Positions 1 through 7,005 of a DNA stretch of 23,084 bases are shown piece after piece. The translations under genes were made by a program, and so were the position numbers. Source of the stretch: an uncultured Alphaproteobacteria bacterium (GTDB lineage: Bacteria; Pseudomonadota; Alphaproteobacteria; RUG11792); the NCBI GenBank assembly GCA_958448685.1, contig CAUDEV010000011.1, positions 1 to 23,084 on the forward strand. Direction: 5' to 3'. The notes below the pieces were generated by a model. The model was not told the DNA's origin. It made no database searches and was given only the letters and a program-made list of their open reading frames with translations. Each line of letters starts with the position of its first letter. Positions within the stretch are counted from its first letter, which is position 1.

Positions 1-2
1 AT

Positions 3-116
3 AAAAAGAGTAACTGCACGAAGCGTGAATTAGAAAGAAGACCTCACCGGCAAACAGCTGATGACACCGCAGGGGCACCTATAGCGCTTTCGGAAGACAT
101 AGAAATAATAACATAG
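3..116 (+). CDS. Possible C-terminal end of an unidentified protein (partial at the left edge)
   Basis: One frame is open from the window edge to a TAG at 114-116 and would encode about 37 residues, beginning KKSNCTKREL and ending LSEDIEIIT. It is basic in its first half and acidic at the end, with no motif I recognise. The stretch is about 45% GC overall, and about 61% GC in 42-92, well above everything else in the window, so its codon use is unlike that of its neighbours. It may be the tail of a gene that starts outside the window, possibly acquired, or it may be a structured RNA whose GC content is kept by base pairing, in which case the open frame is accidental. The 55 bases between its stop and mipZ show no clear promoter or terminator. 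Confidence 0.25.
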   Translation, partial: KKSNCTKRELERRPHRQTADDTAGAPIALSEDIEIIT

Positions 117-171
117 AATTTAGTTTTCCTAAATGTTAAAATATATCTATTGGTTTACTTTGAAAAGTTTT

Positions 172-966
172 ATGCCAAAAAGAATTATAGTTTTTGGAAA
201 TCAAAAAGGCGGAACGGGAAAATCGACTCTGGCAATGCATTTGGTTGTTAGTTTGCTGCAAAAGGGTAAAAAAGTAGCAACGATAGATGTTGATGCAAGG
301 CAAGGAACATTTTCTAGATATATAGAAAACAGAGAAATAACAAAAAGAGAAAATCCCGGAGTATTAACTCCATATCATACACCTCTTTTTGAGAGTGAAG
401 CAGATTCTGTCTTAGAAATGAAAAAAGAAAATTTAGAAAATTTCTCGAATCTAATAAAATCATTAGACAATTTCGATTATATAGTTGTGGACACTCCTGG
501 AAATGATAATAACTTATCACGTATCGCACATTCATTTGCTGATGTAATCATCACTCCTATGAATGAAAGTTTTATAGATCTGGACTTATTGGTTCGTATT
601 AATGATTCTACAGAAACAACTTTAAAGCCAAGTTCTTATGCAGAAATGGTTTGGAATCAAAAAAAAGAAAAAGCCATAAGAGATAAAGGAAACATAGATT
701 GGATAGTTTTAGTTAATAGAATGTCCAATGTACTCTCGAAAAATCGAACAGAATTAGACCGAGTGCTTTCTGCTTTGGCAAGAAGAATTGGTTTCAGATT
801 AGCAAAAGGGTTTAAAGAACGTGTTATTTTCAGAGAACTATTTCTTTCAGGCTTAACTCTGCTTGATAGAGATATATCTGCAACACAAACGAGTCTTTCT
901 CACATTGCAGCTCGTCAGGAATTGAATGATTTATTAAAAAGTTTAAATATAACTGAAAATGATTAA
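172..966 (+). CDS. mipZ: MipZ-like division-plane positioning ParA-family ATPase
   Basis: This is a 264-residue ATPase of the MipZ branch of ParA/MinD proteins. In Caulobacter MipZ binds ParB at the origins, forms a polar gradient and inhibits FtsZ polymerisation, so that division occurs at mid-cell. The deviant Walker A box KGGTGKST (residues 12-19) has the signature lysine K12. Walker A' reads DVDARQGTF, Walker B is VVDTPGND (about 106-112), and NESFIDLDLL (131-140) matches the NDSFVDFDML segment of known MipZ. The frame is open back to an ATG at 133, but the start at 172 places the first strand (KRIIVFGNQKGG) at the N-terminus as in the family, so I prefer it; neither start has a strong ribosome site. 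The gene overlaps the next by 8 bases, which suggests translational coupling. Confidence 0.9.
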   Translation: MPKRIIVFGNQKGGTGKSTLAMHLVVSLLQKGKKVATIDVDARQGTFSRYIENREITKRENPGVLTPYHTPLFESEADSVLEMKKENLENFSNLIKSLDNFDYIVVDTPGNDNNLSRIAHSFADVIITPMNESFIDLDLLVRINDSTETTLKPSSYAEMVWNQKKEKAIRDKGNIDWIVLVNRMSNVLSKNRTELDRVLSALARRIGFRLAKGFKERVIFRELFLSGLTLLDRDISATQTSLSHIAARQELNDLLKSLNITEND

Positions 967-1267
967 AATATCTAAAGGAGCAGAATTAAAAATCAATGAA
1001 ATATTGAAGAATAATCCTGATAAGATAGCAAGAATCATTTTGAAGAAAGGCGGATGTGCAGGAAATATACTAGCTCTTGTGTTAGATATTGAAAATCCAA
1101 ATGATGAGTTTGTTGAAGTGAATAATTTAAAATTTGCTATATCAAAGGAAGCAAAAAATTATATCAATAATATTTTAATAGAAGTTAAAAACTCTTTAGG
1201 TACTGAAATAATCATAAGAAACTTAAGTGCAACGACATGTAAATGCGGAAAGTCATTTAAAATATGA
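959..1267 (+). CDS. A-type iron-sulfur cluster carrier (IscA/ErpA/HesB family)
   Basis: This 102-residue protein has the usual length and the three conserved cysteines of A-type carriers: C33 in GGCAGN, and C94 and C96 in the C-terminal CKCGKSF. These proteins accept Fe-S clusters from a scaffold and pass them to target enzymes in the cytoplasm. The sequence does not allow a choice between IscA, ErpA and SufA, so no symbol is given. The gene starts inside the mipZ stop region (8-base overlap) and its own stop overlaps the xth ATG by four bases (ATGA). It stands apart from any visible isc or suf genes. Later MEP enzymes (IspG, IspH) are Fe-S proteins, so its co-location with dxs may be more than chance, but that is inference. 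Confidence 0.88.
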   Translation: MIKISKGAELKINEILKNNPDKIARIILKKGGCAGNILALVLDIENPNDEFVEVNNLKFAISKEAKNYINNILIEVKNSLGTEIIIRNLSATTCKCGKSFKI

Positions 1268-2022
1268 TAATAGCAACTTGGAACGTCAATTCTATAAGAG
1301 CCAGAATTGAGCATTTGACAGAATTTCTCATGGAAAGACATATCGATGTTATTTTGCTTCAGGAATTGAAATGTATGACGGAGATATTTCCAAAAGAGTA
1401 TTTTGAAGATTTAGGATATAATTGCGCGATATTTGGACAAAAGAGTTATAACGGAGTTGCGATCCTTTCCAAATATAGAATTGAGGAATTAAAGTTTGGA
1501 AACGAAATATTTCAAAATGATACACAAGCGAGATATATTGAAGCACTTATAAACGGTTATAAAATAGCATCAGTATACGTTCCAAATGGCCAAGATGTTG
1601 GAGTTCCTGCTTATGATTATAAATTAAGATTTTTAAATACCCTGAAAGATTACTTAAAAAATGAAATTACAGAAAATAAGTTTATATTAGGTGGTGATTT
1701 CAATATAGCAAGATCTGATTTAGATGTATATAATCCGAAATCCTGGAAAGGAAAGGTGTGTTGCACAGATTTGGAAAGAGGATCATTTGAAGATATATTA
1801 AATTTAGGATTTGTTGATTATCACAGGAATATTTCGGGAGATAAAGCGATTTATACATGGTGGGATTATAGGCATTTTGGATTTGTAAAGAATTATGGGC
1901 TAAGATTGGATTATATCCTGACAACAGCTGATGTTTTGATTAAAAGTTGTGAGATTGCACTTGATATTCGAGGAAAAGAACGCCCATCTGATCATGCACC
2001 AGTTATTATGGATATAATATGA
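1264..2022 (+). CDS. xth: Exodeoxyribonuclease III / AP endonuclease
   Basis: This 252-residue member of the exonuclease III/APE1 family cleaves DNA 5' of abasic sites and degrades duplex DNA from 3' ends during base excision repair. The family motifs are in order: WNVNSIRAR at the N-terminus, the metal-binding Glu in LLQELK (E34), Tyr in SVYVPNG (Y105), GGDFNIA (D145, N147), the LDYIL motif (D216), and the catalytic pair in SDHAPV (D243, H244). All the key catalytic residues are present and the length is normal, so the enzyme should be active. Its ATG overlaps the Fe-S carrier stop and its TGA overlaps the dxs ATG, each by four bases, which indicates tight coupling in the mipZ-dxs group. Confidence 0.95.
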   Translation: MIIATWNVNSIRARIEHLTEFLMERHIDVILLQELKCMTEIFPKEYFEDLGYNCAIFGQKSYNGVAILSKYRIEELKFGNEIFQNDTQARYIEALINGYKIASVYVPNGQDVGVPAYDYKLRFLNTLKDYLKNEITENKFILGGDFNIARSDLDVYNPKSWKGKVCCTDLERGSFEDILNLGFVDYHRNISGDKAIYTWWDYRHFGFVKNYGLRLDYILTTADVLIKSCEIALDIRGKERPSDHAPVIMDII

Positions 2023-3818
2023 TCTTAGATTCTATTTCAAAGCCTTCGGATGTAAAATCTTTATCTATAGATCAACTTGAAATACTTTGTTCGGAATTAA
2101 GATCTGAAATAATTCGTTTGGTTTCTCAAAATGGCGGTCATTTAGGATCTAATCTTGGAGTCATTGAGCTTATCGTTGCGATTTATTATGTTTTCGATAT
2201 AGAAACTGATAGATTGTTATTTGATGTTGGCCATCAATCATATGCTCATAAATTGCTTTCCGGAAGGAGAAAGCTTATGGAAAATTTGAGAAAATCTGGA
2301 GGAGCTTCTGGATTTCCGGATCCATTTGAAAGTAAATATGATCATTTCATATCTGGCCATGCTTCCAATTCGTTAAGTGCCGCTCTTGGAATAGCTAAAG
2401 CTCGTGATTTAAAACGCGAGGACTTTAAAGTAATTTCCATGCTCGGAGACGGATCTTTGAGTGGAGGAATGGTCTATGAAGCTATGAATAATGTTGCTAA
2501 AACTCCGAATTTCATTGTGATTTTAAATGATAACCAAATGTCTATTTCAAAATCAGTAGGGGCTATGAGATGCTATCTTTCGAAATTATTAGCAACACGT
2601 AGTGGACTTTCATTTCGAAAGATATTTAGTAACTTGTTATCATATCTTCCTTCAAAGTTTTCAGGAAAACTAGAAAATTTTATAAAAAATATAATAGCCG
2701 CAATTAGAGGCGGAACTATATTTGAAGAATTTGGATTTCAATATATAGGCCCGATTGATGGACATAACTTGAAAAGCCTTATAAAAATTTTTCAAAATAT
2801 TCGTGATATAGCAAATTATAAACCTGTTTTAATTCACACAGTAACTCAAAAAGGAAAAGGGTATATTCCAGCGGAAAATGATAATACAAATTTGCATGGG
2901 GTTGATAATTCTCTTGGAGAAAAATATTCTAATGTTTTCGGGAAAAAGATCGTTGAGTTAGCTGCAAAGGATGAAAAAATAGTTTGTGTTACAGCTGCTA
3001 TGAAAAATGGAACAGGATTAAATGAGTTTGCAAAAAAGTTTCCTAACAGGTTTTTTGATGTTGGAATAGCAGAGGAACATGCAGTTACATTTGCTGCAGG
3101 ACTTGCAAAAGAAGGTTTGAAGCCATATGTTTGTATTTATTCCACTTTTTTGCAAAGGGCTTTTGATCAGATTTTTCATGACGTTGTATTACAAAATTTG
3201 CCGGTTAGATTTATCATAGATAAGGCTGGATTTCCAGGAAGCGATGGAAAAACGCATGCTGGAATATATGACATTTCAATGTTGCAAAATTTTTCGAATT
3301 TTATAATAATGGCTCCTTCTTCAAAATATGAACTTGAAAATATGTTGGAATTTTCTGTTAATCAAAAAAGTCCATTAGCTATAAGATTTCCGAAATCAGA
3401 AGTATCAAATTTTTCTTGTGTTTATGAATTTGGTAATAAATTCAGAATAATAAACGAAGGTACAAAAAATTTGATAATTTCATTTGGAGATATTTTTAAT
3501 ATAATAACCGAAGCTGTGAATATATCAAAAACAAATCCAACAATCATAGAAGCAAGATTTATTCAACCGTTTGATTTCGAAAGTTTTTATTATTATGCTT
3601 CGAAACATAATAAGATAATAATTATAGAAGAAGGCATTTGGGGAGGTTGTTCAAATATCATACTAGAAAAACTTCTAAGTGATAATAAAGTTGATATAAT
3701 TTCCAAAATTTGTTTTTTGAACATTGAAAAAAAACCGATTGATCATATGTCAAGAAACGAACAGATTGATAATTCTCCTATTTCTTCTTTAAATTTAGCT
3801 AAGATTTTGTTAAGTTGA
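2019..3818 (+). CDS. dxs: 1-deoxy-D-xylulose-5-phosphate synthase
   Basis: DXS condenses pyruvate and glyceraldehyde 3-phosphate in a thiamine-diphosphate reaction, the first step of the MEP pathway to isopentenyl diphosphate and so to undecaprenyl phosphate and quinones. Visible motifs are FDVGHQSYAHK (68-78), SGHASNSLSA (112-121), the ThDP/Mg site GDGSLSGGM (143-151) with LNDNQMSIS (169-177), GPIDGHN (244-250), KGKGYIPAE, and FDVGIAEEHAVTFAAGLA with the catalytic Glu at about 352. The protein has 599 residues against about 620-640 in well-known homologues. The shortening is mostly in the linker after LHGVDN (about 292-308), between domains I and II; no catalytic element is lost. The start overlaps the xth stop by four bases. 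It is the last gene before the str cluster. Confidence 0.96.
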   Translation: MILDSISKPSDVKSLSIDQLEILCSELRSEIIRLVSQNGGHLGSNLGVIELIVAIYYVFDIETDRLLFDVGHQSYAHKLLSGRRKLMENLRKSGGASGFPDPFESKYDHFISGHASNSLSAALGIAKARDLKREDFKVISMLGDGSLSGGMVYEAMNNVAKTPNFIVILNDNQMSISKSVGAMRCYLSKLLATRSGLSFRKIFSNLLSYLPSKFSGKLENFIKNIIAAIRGGTIFEEFGFQYIGPIDGHNLKSLIKIFQNIRDIANYKPVLIHTVTQKGKGYIPAENDNTNLHGVDNSLGEKYSNVFGKKIVELAAKDEKIVCVTAAMKNGTGLNEFAKKFPNRFFDVGIAEEHAVTFAAGLAKEGLKPYVCIYSTFLQRAFDQIFHDVVLQNLPVRFIIDKAGFPGSDGKTHAGIYDISMLQNFSNFIIMAPSSKYELENMLEFSVNQKSPLAIRFPKSEVSNFSCVYEFGNKFRIINEGTKNLIISFGDIFNIITEAVNISKTNPTIIEARFIQPFDFESFYYYASKHNKIIIIEEGIWGGCSNIILEKLLSDNKVDIISKICFLNIEKKPIDHMSRNEQIDNSPISSLNLAKILLS

Positions 3819-4006
3819 CTCCTTGTTTTATAGCATAATGAGTCTGCGTTCTAAAATTATGTTGCAAAAATACCTATTATTATGTTTTGTGGATTATAAT
3901 GTTTTTATTTTGTTGACGATCGGAGTATTAAAATGATAATATTGTATACAAGGCTGACATTGTCAAAAAATGTCGTTAGTAGAAAATTTGTTTTAAAAAG
4001 GGAATA
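3819..4006. other. Spacer between dxs and rpsL (regulatory region)
   Basis: At 188 bases this is the second largest gap in the window. No convincing rho-independent terminator follows dxs. It contains a TATAAT hexamer at 3895-3900 without an obvious -35 partner, a better spaced promoter at 3913-3942, an 11-base inverted repeat TGACATTGTCA at 3955-3965, a longer pairing of GACATT (3956-3961) with AATGTC (3969-3974), and a possible leader ORF at 3933-4007. It is the natural entry point for transcription of the ribosomal supercluster. Confidence 0.6.
3913..3942 (+). promoter_or_regulatory. Putative sigma70-type promoter of the ribosomal supercluster
   Basis: A TTGACG hexamer at 3913-3918 is followed after 18 bases by TAATAT at 3937-3942; with GATAAT at 3935-3940 as the -10, the spacing would be 16. 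Transcription would start near 3949, giving a leader of about 58 bases with the TGACATTGTCA inverted repeat close to the 5' end. The position, just ahead of an 18 kb run without gaps, supports its role. It is inferred from sequence only. Confidence 0.5.
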
Positions 4007-4007
4007 A
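3933..4007 (+). CDS. Possible 24-residue leader peptide upstream of rpsL
   Basis: An ATG at 3933 is preceded by CGGAG at 3921-3925, with a 7-base gap that is ideal for ribosome binding. The frame encodes a basic 24-residue peptide (begins MIILYTRL, ends VLKRE) and stops at TAA 4005-4007, which overlaps the rpsL ATG as TAATG. The rpsL ribosome site (AAGGGA at 3998-4003) lies only 3 bases from its ATG, so ribosomes ending the leader could reinitiate on rpsL. Against it: the ATG overlaps the -10 of the putative promoter at 3913-3942, so only transcripts from further upstream (the TATAAT at 3895 or dxs read-through) would carry it. An ORF this short in AT-rich DNA can arise by chance. Confidence 0.25.
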   Translation: MIILYTRLTLSKNVVSRKFVLKRE

Positions 4008-4378
4008 TGCCTACAATTAACCAATTAATCAGGTCTCCTAGAAAGTCTAGGATTGCAAGAAACAAGGTTCCTGCTTTGGAATCGTGTCCTCAAAAAAGAG
4101 GAGTTTGTGCTCGTGTTTTTACAACAACTCCTAAAAAACCTAACTCGGCTATGAGAAAAGTTGCTCGTATTCGTTTGACTAACGGTTATGAAGTTACGGG
4201 TTATATTCCTGGAGAAGGACATAATTTGCAAGAGCACTCAGTTGTTATGATTCGTGGTGGGCGTGTTAAAGACTTGCCTGGTGTTAGATATCATATAATT
4301 AGAGGAACGCTAGATACTCAAGGTGTTAAGGATAGAAAACAAGCGCGTTCCAAATATGGTGCGAAAAGACCTAAATAG
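4007..4378 (+). CDS. rpsL: Small ribosomal subunit protein uS12
   Basis: S12 sits at the decoding centre of the 30S subunit and helps monitor codon-anticodon pairing. The 123-residue protein keeps CPQKRGVC, TPKKPNSAMRKV (41-52), GEGHNLQEHSVV and GGRVKDLPGVRYH (84-96). K43 and K88 (K42 and K87 of the mature E. coli protein) are the ancestral lysines, so no classical streptomycin-resistance change is seen; D89 is the residue methylthiolated by RimO where that enzyme exists. It opens the str cluster, 25 bases before rpsG. The Shine-Dalgarno-like AAGGGA is unusually close to the ATG (3 bases), which may reflect coupling to the upstream mini-ORF. Confidence 0.99.
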   Translation: MPTINQLIRSPRKSRIARNKVPALESCPQKRGVCARVFTTTPKKPNSAMRKVARIRLTNGYEVTGYIPGEGHNLQEHSVVMIRGGRVKDLPGVRYHIIRGTLDTQGVKDRKQARSKYGAKRPK

Positions 4379-4403
4379 TTTTTTGTATAGGAGATTATAG
4401 AAA

Positions 4404-4874
4404 ATGGCTAGACGTAGAGCTGCTGAAAAACGAGAAATTTTAAAAGACCCGAAATATGGAGATGTGGTTGTTACAAAATTCATGAATTGTTTGATGTATG
4501 ATGGCAAAAAATCCGTCTCTGAAAGAATTTTGTATGGAGCATTTGATAGAATTCATGGAAAAAATGGAAAAAGTTGCTTGGAGTTGTTTACAGAAGCTTT
4601 GGCAAATGTAAGACCAACGTTAGAAGTCAGATCACGTCGTGTTGGAGGGGCAACATATCAAGTTCCAACAGAAGTTGCTCCAAACAGAGCTCAAGCTCTT
4701 TCTATTCGTTGGATGATAAATGCAGCAAGAGCTAGATCTGAAAAAACAATGGAAGAAAGATTAGCCGCAGAGATTTTAGATGCTGCTTCAGGAAAAGGTG
4801 CGGCTATAAAGAAAAGAGAAGATACTCACAAAATGGCTGAAGCAAACAGGGCTTTTGCTCATTATAGATGGTAA
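4404..4874 (+). CDS. rpsG: Small ribosomal subunit protein uS7
   Basis: S7 nucleates assembly of the 30S head by binding the 3' major domain of 16S rRNA and lines the E site. The 156-residue length is normal. The conserved RRVGGATYQVP block (78-88), which forms the base of the beta-hairpin, and the C-terminal KKREDTHKMAEANRAF segment are intact. AGGAG at 4389-4393 precedes the ATG. In E. coli S7 represses translation through the rpsL-rpsG intercistronic region; here that region is only 25 bases, so the same long structure cannot form there. Confidence 0.99.
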   Translation: MARRRAAEKREILKDPKYGDVVVTKFMNCLMYDGKKSVSERILYGAFDRIHGKNGKSCLELFTEALANVRPTLEVRSRRVGGATYQVPTEVAPNRAQALSIRWMINAARARSEKTMEERLAAEILDAASGKGAAIKKREDTHKMAEANRAFAHYRW

Positions 4875-4888
4875 GTTTGGGAGGATTT

Positions 4889-6961
4889 ATGAAACGCACA
4901 ACGCCTATTGAGAGATATAGAAATATCGGCATAATGGCACATATAGATGCCGGGAAAACAACTACAACAGAAAGAATTCTATATTATACTGGAAAATCTT
5001 ATAAAATAGGAGAAGTTCATGAAGGTGGCGCTACTATGGACTGGATGGAACAAGAGCAAGAGCGTGGGATTACTATTACTTCTGCGGCAACAACTTGTTT
5101 TTGGAAAGATCATAGAATAAATATTATAGATACTCCGGGGCACGTTGATTTTACTGTTGAAGTTGAGAGAAGTCTTCGAGTTCTTGATGGAGCTATTACT
5201 GTTTTTGATGGGGTTGCTGGTGTTGAACCTCAATCTGAGACAGTTTGGAGGCAAGCTGATAAATATAATGTTCCAAGAATTTGTTTTGTAAACAAACTAG
5301 ATAGAATGGGGGCAAATTTCTTCCGTTGCGTTGATATGATTGTTGATAGGTTGGGAGCAAAGCCTGTTCCTTTGACCCTTCCAATTGGTGCTGAAACTGA
5401 TTTTAAAGGTATCGTTGATATTGTGATGATGAAAGCCTATATCTGGCATAATGAAGATTTGGGAGCACATTATGATATCGTTGATATTCCGGATGATTTA
5501 AAAAATCAAGCAGAAGAATATAGACAGAAAATGCTGGATATCATCGTAGAAGCGGATGATGCGGCTATGGAAGCTTATCTGGAAGGAAAAGAGATTTGTT
5601 TAGATCTAATTAAGAGTTGCATAAGAAAGGGAACTATTAAAGGGTTATTTGTTCCGGTTTTTTGTGGAACTGCGTTTAAAAACAAAGGAATCCAGCCTTT
5701 ACTTGATGCTGTTGTAGACTATCTTCCTTCTCCGTTGGATATAGGGGAAATTCATTGTACAGAACAAAATGGAACAGAAACAACAAGAAAGCCTGATGAT
5801 GCGGAACCATTCGCTGGATTAGCTTTTAAGATTATGACGGATCCATTTGTTGGAAGCATTACGTTCCTTCGAGTTTATTCAGGTATTCTTGAATCAGGAA
5901 CAACTGTTTTGAATTCCGTGAAAGATAAAAATGAGAGAATAGGGCGTATGCTTTTAATGCATGCAAATAATCGAGAGGATATAAAATACGCAGCTGCTGG
6001 GGATATCGTTGCTCTTTGCGGTTTGAAGTATACAACAACTGGTGAGACCCTTTGTTCTCCAACAAAGCCTGTTATTCTAGAGAAAATGGAATTTCCAGAA
6101 CCTGTTATTGAAATAGCTATTGAACCTAATACAAAAGCTGATCAAGAAAAGATGGGGATTGCTTTGTCACGTATGGCTTCTGAGGATCCTTCTTTTAAAG
6201 TTTCTTCGGATACGGAAACAGGACAGACTATTATAAAAGGTATGGGAGAACTCCATTTGGAAATCAAAGTTGATATTCTAAAGAGAGAATATAAAGTTGA
6301 TGCAAAGGTTGGTGCTCCTCAAGTTGCTTATAGGGAGACTATTACAAAGACAAATGAAGTTGATTATACTCATAAGAAACAATCTGGGGGAGCGGGGCAA
6401 TTTGCAAGAGTTAAAATTGTCTTTGAACCGTTAGAACCAGGTTCTGGGTTTGTTTTTGATAACAAAATCGTCGGTGGCGTCGTTCCAAAAGAATATGTTC
6501 CAGGTGTCATAAAAGGTCTTCAATCAGCTATGGAAACTGGTGTTGTTGCGGGGTTTCCTATGATTGACTTTAAGGCAACATTGATTGATGGAGCTTATCA
6601 TGATGTTGACTCAAGTGTTTTGGCTTTTGAAATTGCTGCAAGGGCAGCATTTAGAGAGGGAATTGCAAAATGCTCTCCGAGATTACTTGAACCTATTATG
6701 AAAGTTGATGTTGTGACTCCTGAAGATTATATGGGAGATATTATTGGAGACTTGAATAGCAGGAGAGGACAAGTTTCTGGAATGGATCAACGAGGAAATG
6801 CGAGGGAAATTTCTGCTATGGTTCCTTTGGCGAATATGTTCGGATATGTTAATATTTTACGTTCAATGAGCCAAGGGAGAGCACAATTTTCTATGGTTTT
6901 TGATCATTACGACCAAGTTCCTCAGCAAATAGCTGATGAAATTAAAAGCAAAATGTCGTAA
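4889..6961 (+). CDS. fusA: Elongation factor G
   Basis: EF-G is the GTPase that drives ribosomal translocation and, with RRF, ribosome recycling. The 690-residue protein has the G1 loop AHIDAGKTT (17-25), the GITI switch segment, DTPGH (81-85) and NKLD (135-138), followed by the normal domains II-V through to a C-terminus ending DEIKSKMS. The frame is open back to 4868 inside rpsG, but GGGAGG at 4879-4884 lies 4 bases before the ATG at 4889, and starting there gives the family N-terminus MKRTTPIERYRNIGI. It follows rpsG by 14 bases in the standard str order. Confidence 0.98.
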   Translation: MKRTTPIERYRNIGIMAHIDAGKTTTTERILYYTGKSYKIGEVHEGGATMDWMEQEQERGITITSAATTCFWKDHRINIIDTPGHVDFTVEVERSLRVLDGAITVFDGVAGVEPQSETVWRQADKYNVPRICFVNKLDRMGANFFRCVDMIVDRLGAKPVPLTLPIGAETDFKGIVDIVMMKAYIWHNEDLGAHYDIVDIPDDLKNQAEEYRQKMLDIIVEADDAAMEAYLEGKEICLDLIKSCIRKGTIKGLFVPVFCGTAFKNKGIQPLLDAVVDYLPSPLDIGEIHCTEQNGTETTRKPDDAEPFAGLAFKIMTDPFVGSITFLRVYSGILESGTTVLNSVKDKNERIGRMLLMHANNREDIKYAAAGDIVALCGLKYTTTGETLCSPTKPVILEKMEFPEPVIEIAIEPNTKADQEKMGIALSRMASEDPSFKVSSDTETGQTIIKGMGELHLEIKVDILKREYKVDAKVGAPQVAYRETITKTNEVDYTHKKQSGGAGQFARVKIVFEPLEPGSGFVFDNKIVGGVVPKEYVPGVIKGLQSAMETGVVAGFPMIDFKATLIDGAYHDVDSSVLAFEIAARAAFREGIAKCSPRLLEPIMKVDVVTPEDYMGDIIGDLNSRRGQVSGMDQRGNAREISAMVPLANMFGYVNILRSMSQGRAQFSMVFDHYDQVPQQIADEIKSKMS

Positions 6962-7005
6962 AATGGTTAATATGTTGTTAAATTAATAATTATTTGGAGT
7001 AAAAA

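Noticed and set aside
1..132. tmRNA or RNase P RNA at the left edge
   Set aside because: None of the conserved blocks I know for these RNAs (such as the RNase P GGAAAGTCC core or a tmRNA tag codon run ending in alanines) is present.
133..171. Upstream ATG extension of MipZ by 13 residues
   Set aside because: MipZ and ParA proteins begin just before the first beta strand; the ATG at 172 fits and the extension is hydrophobic and unlike the family. It has no better ribosome site.
3815..3841. TTGACT at the end of dxs with TAATGA downstream as a promoter
   Set aside because: The spacer is only 15 bases and the -10 is poor; the TTGACG/TAATAT pair at 3913-3942 is clearly better.
6962..7005. A separate tuf promoter in the fusA-tuf gap
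   Set aside because: The 44 bases are AT-rich and give only weak matches without a paired -35 and -10 at proper spacing.
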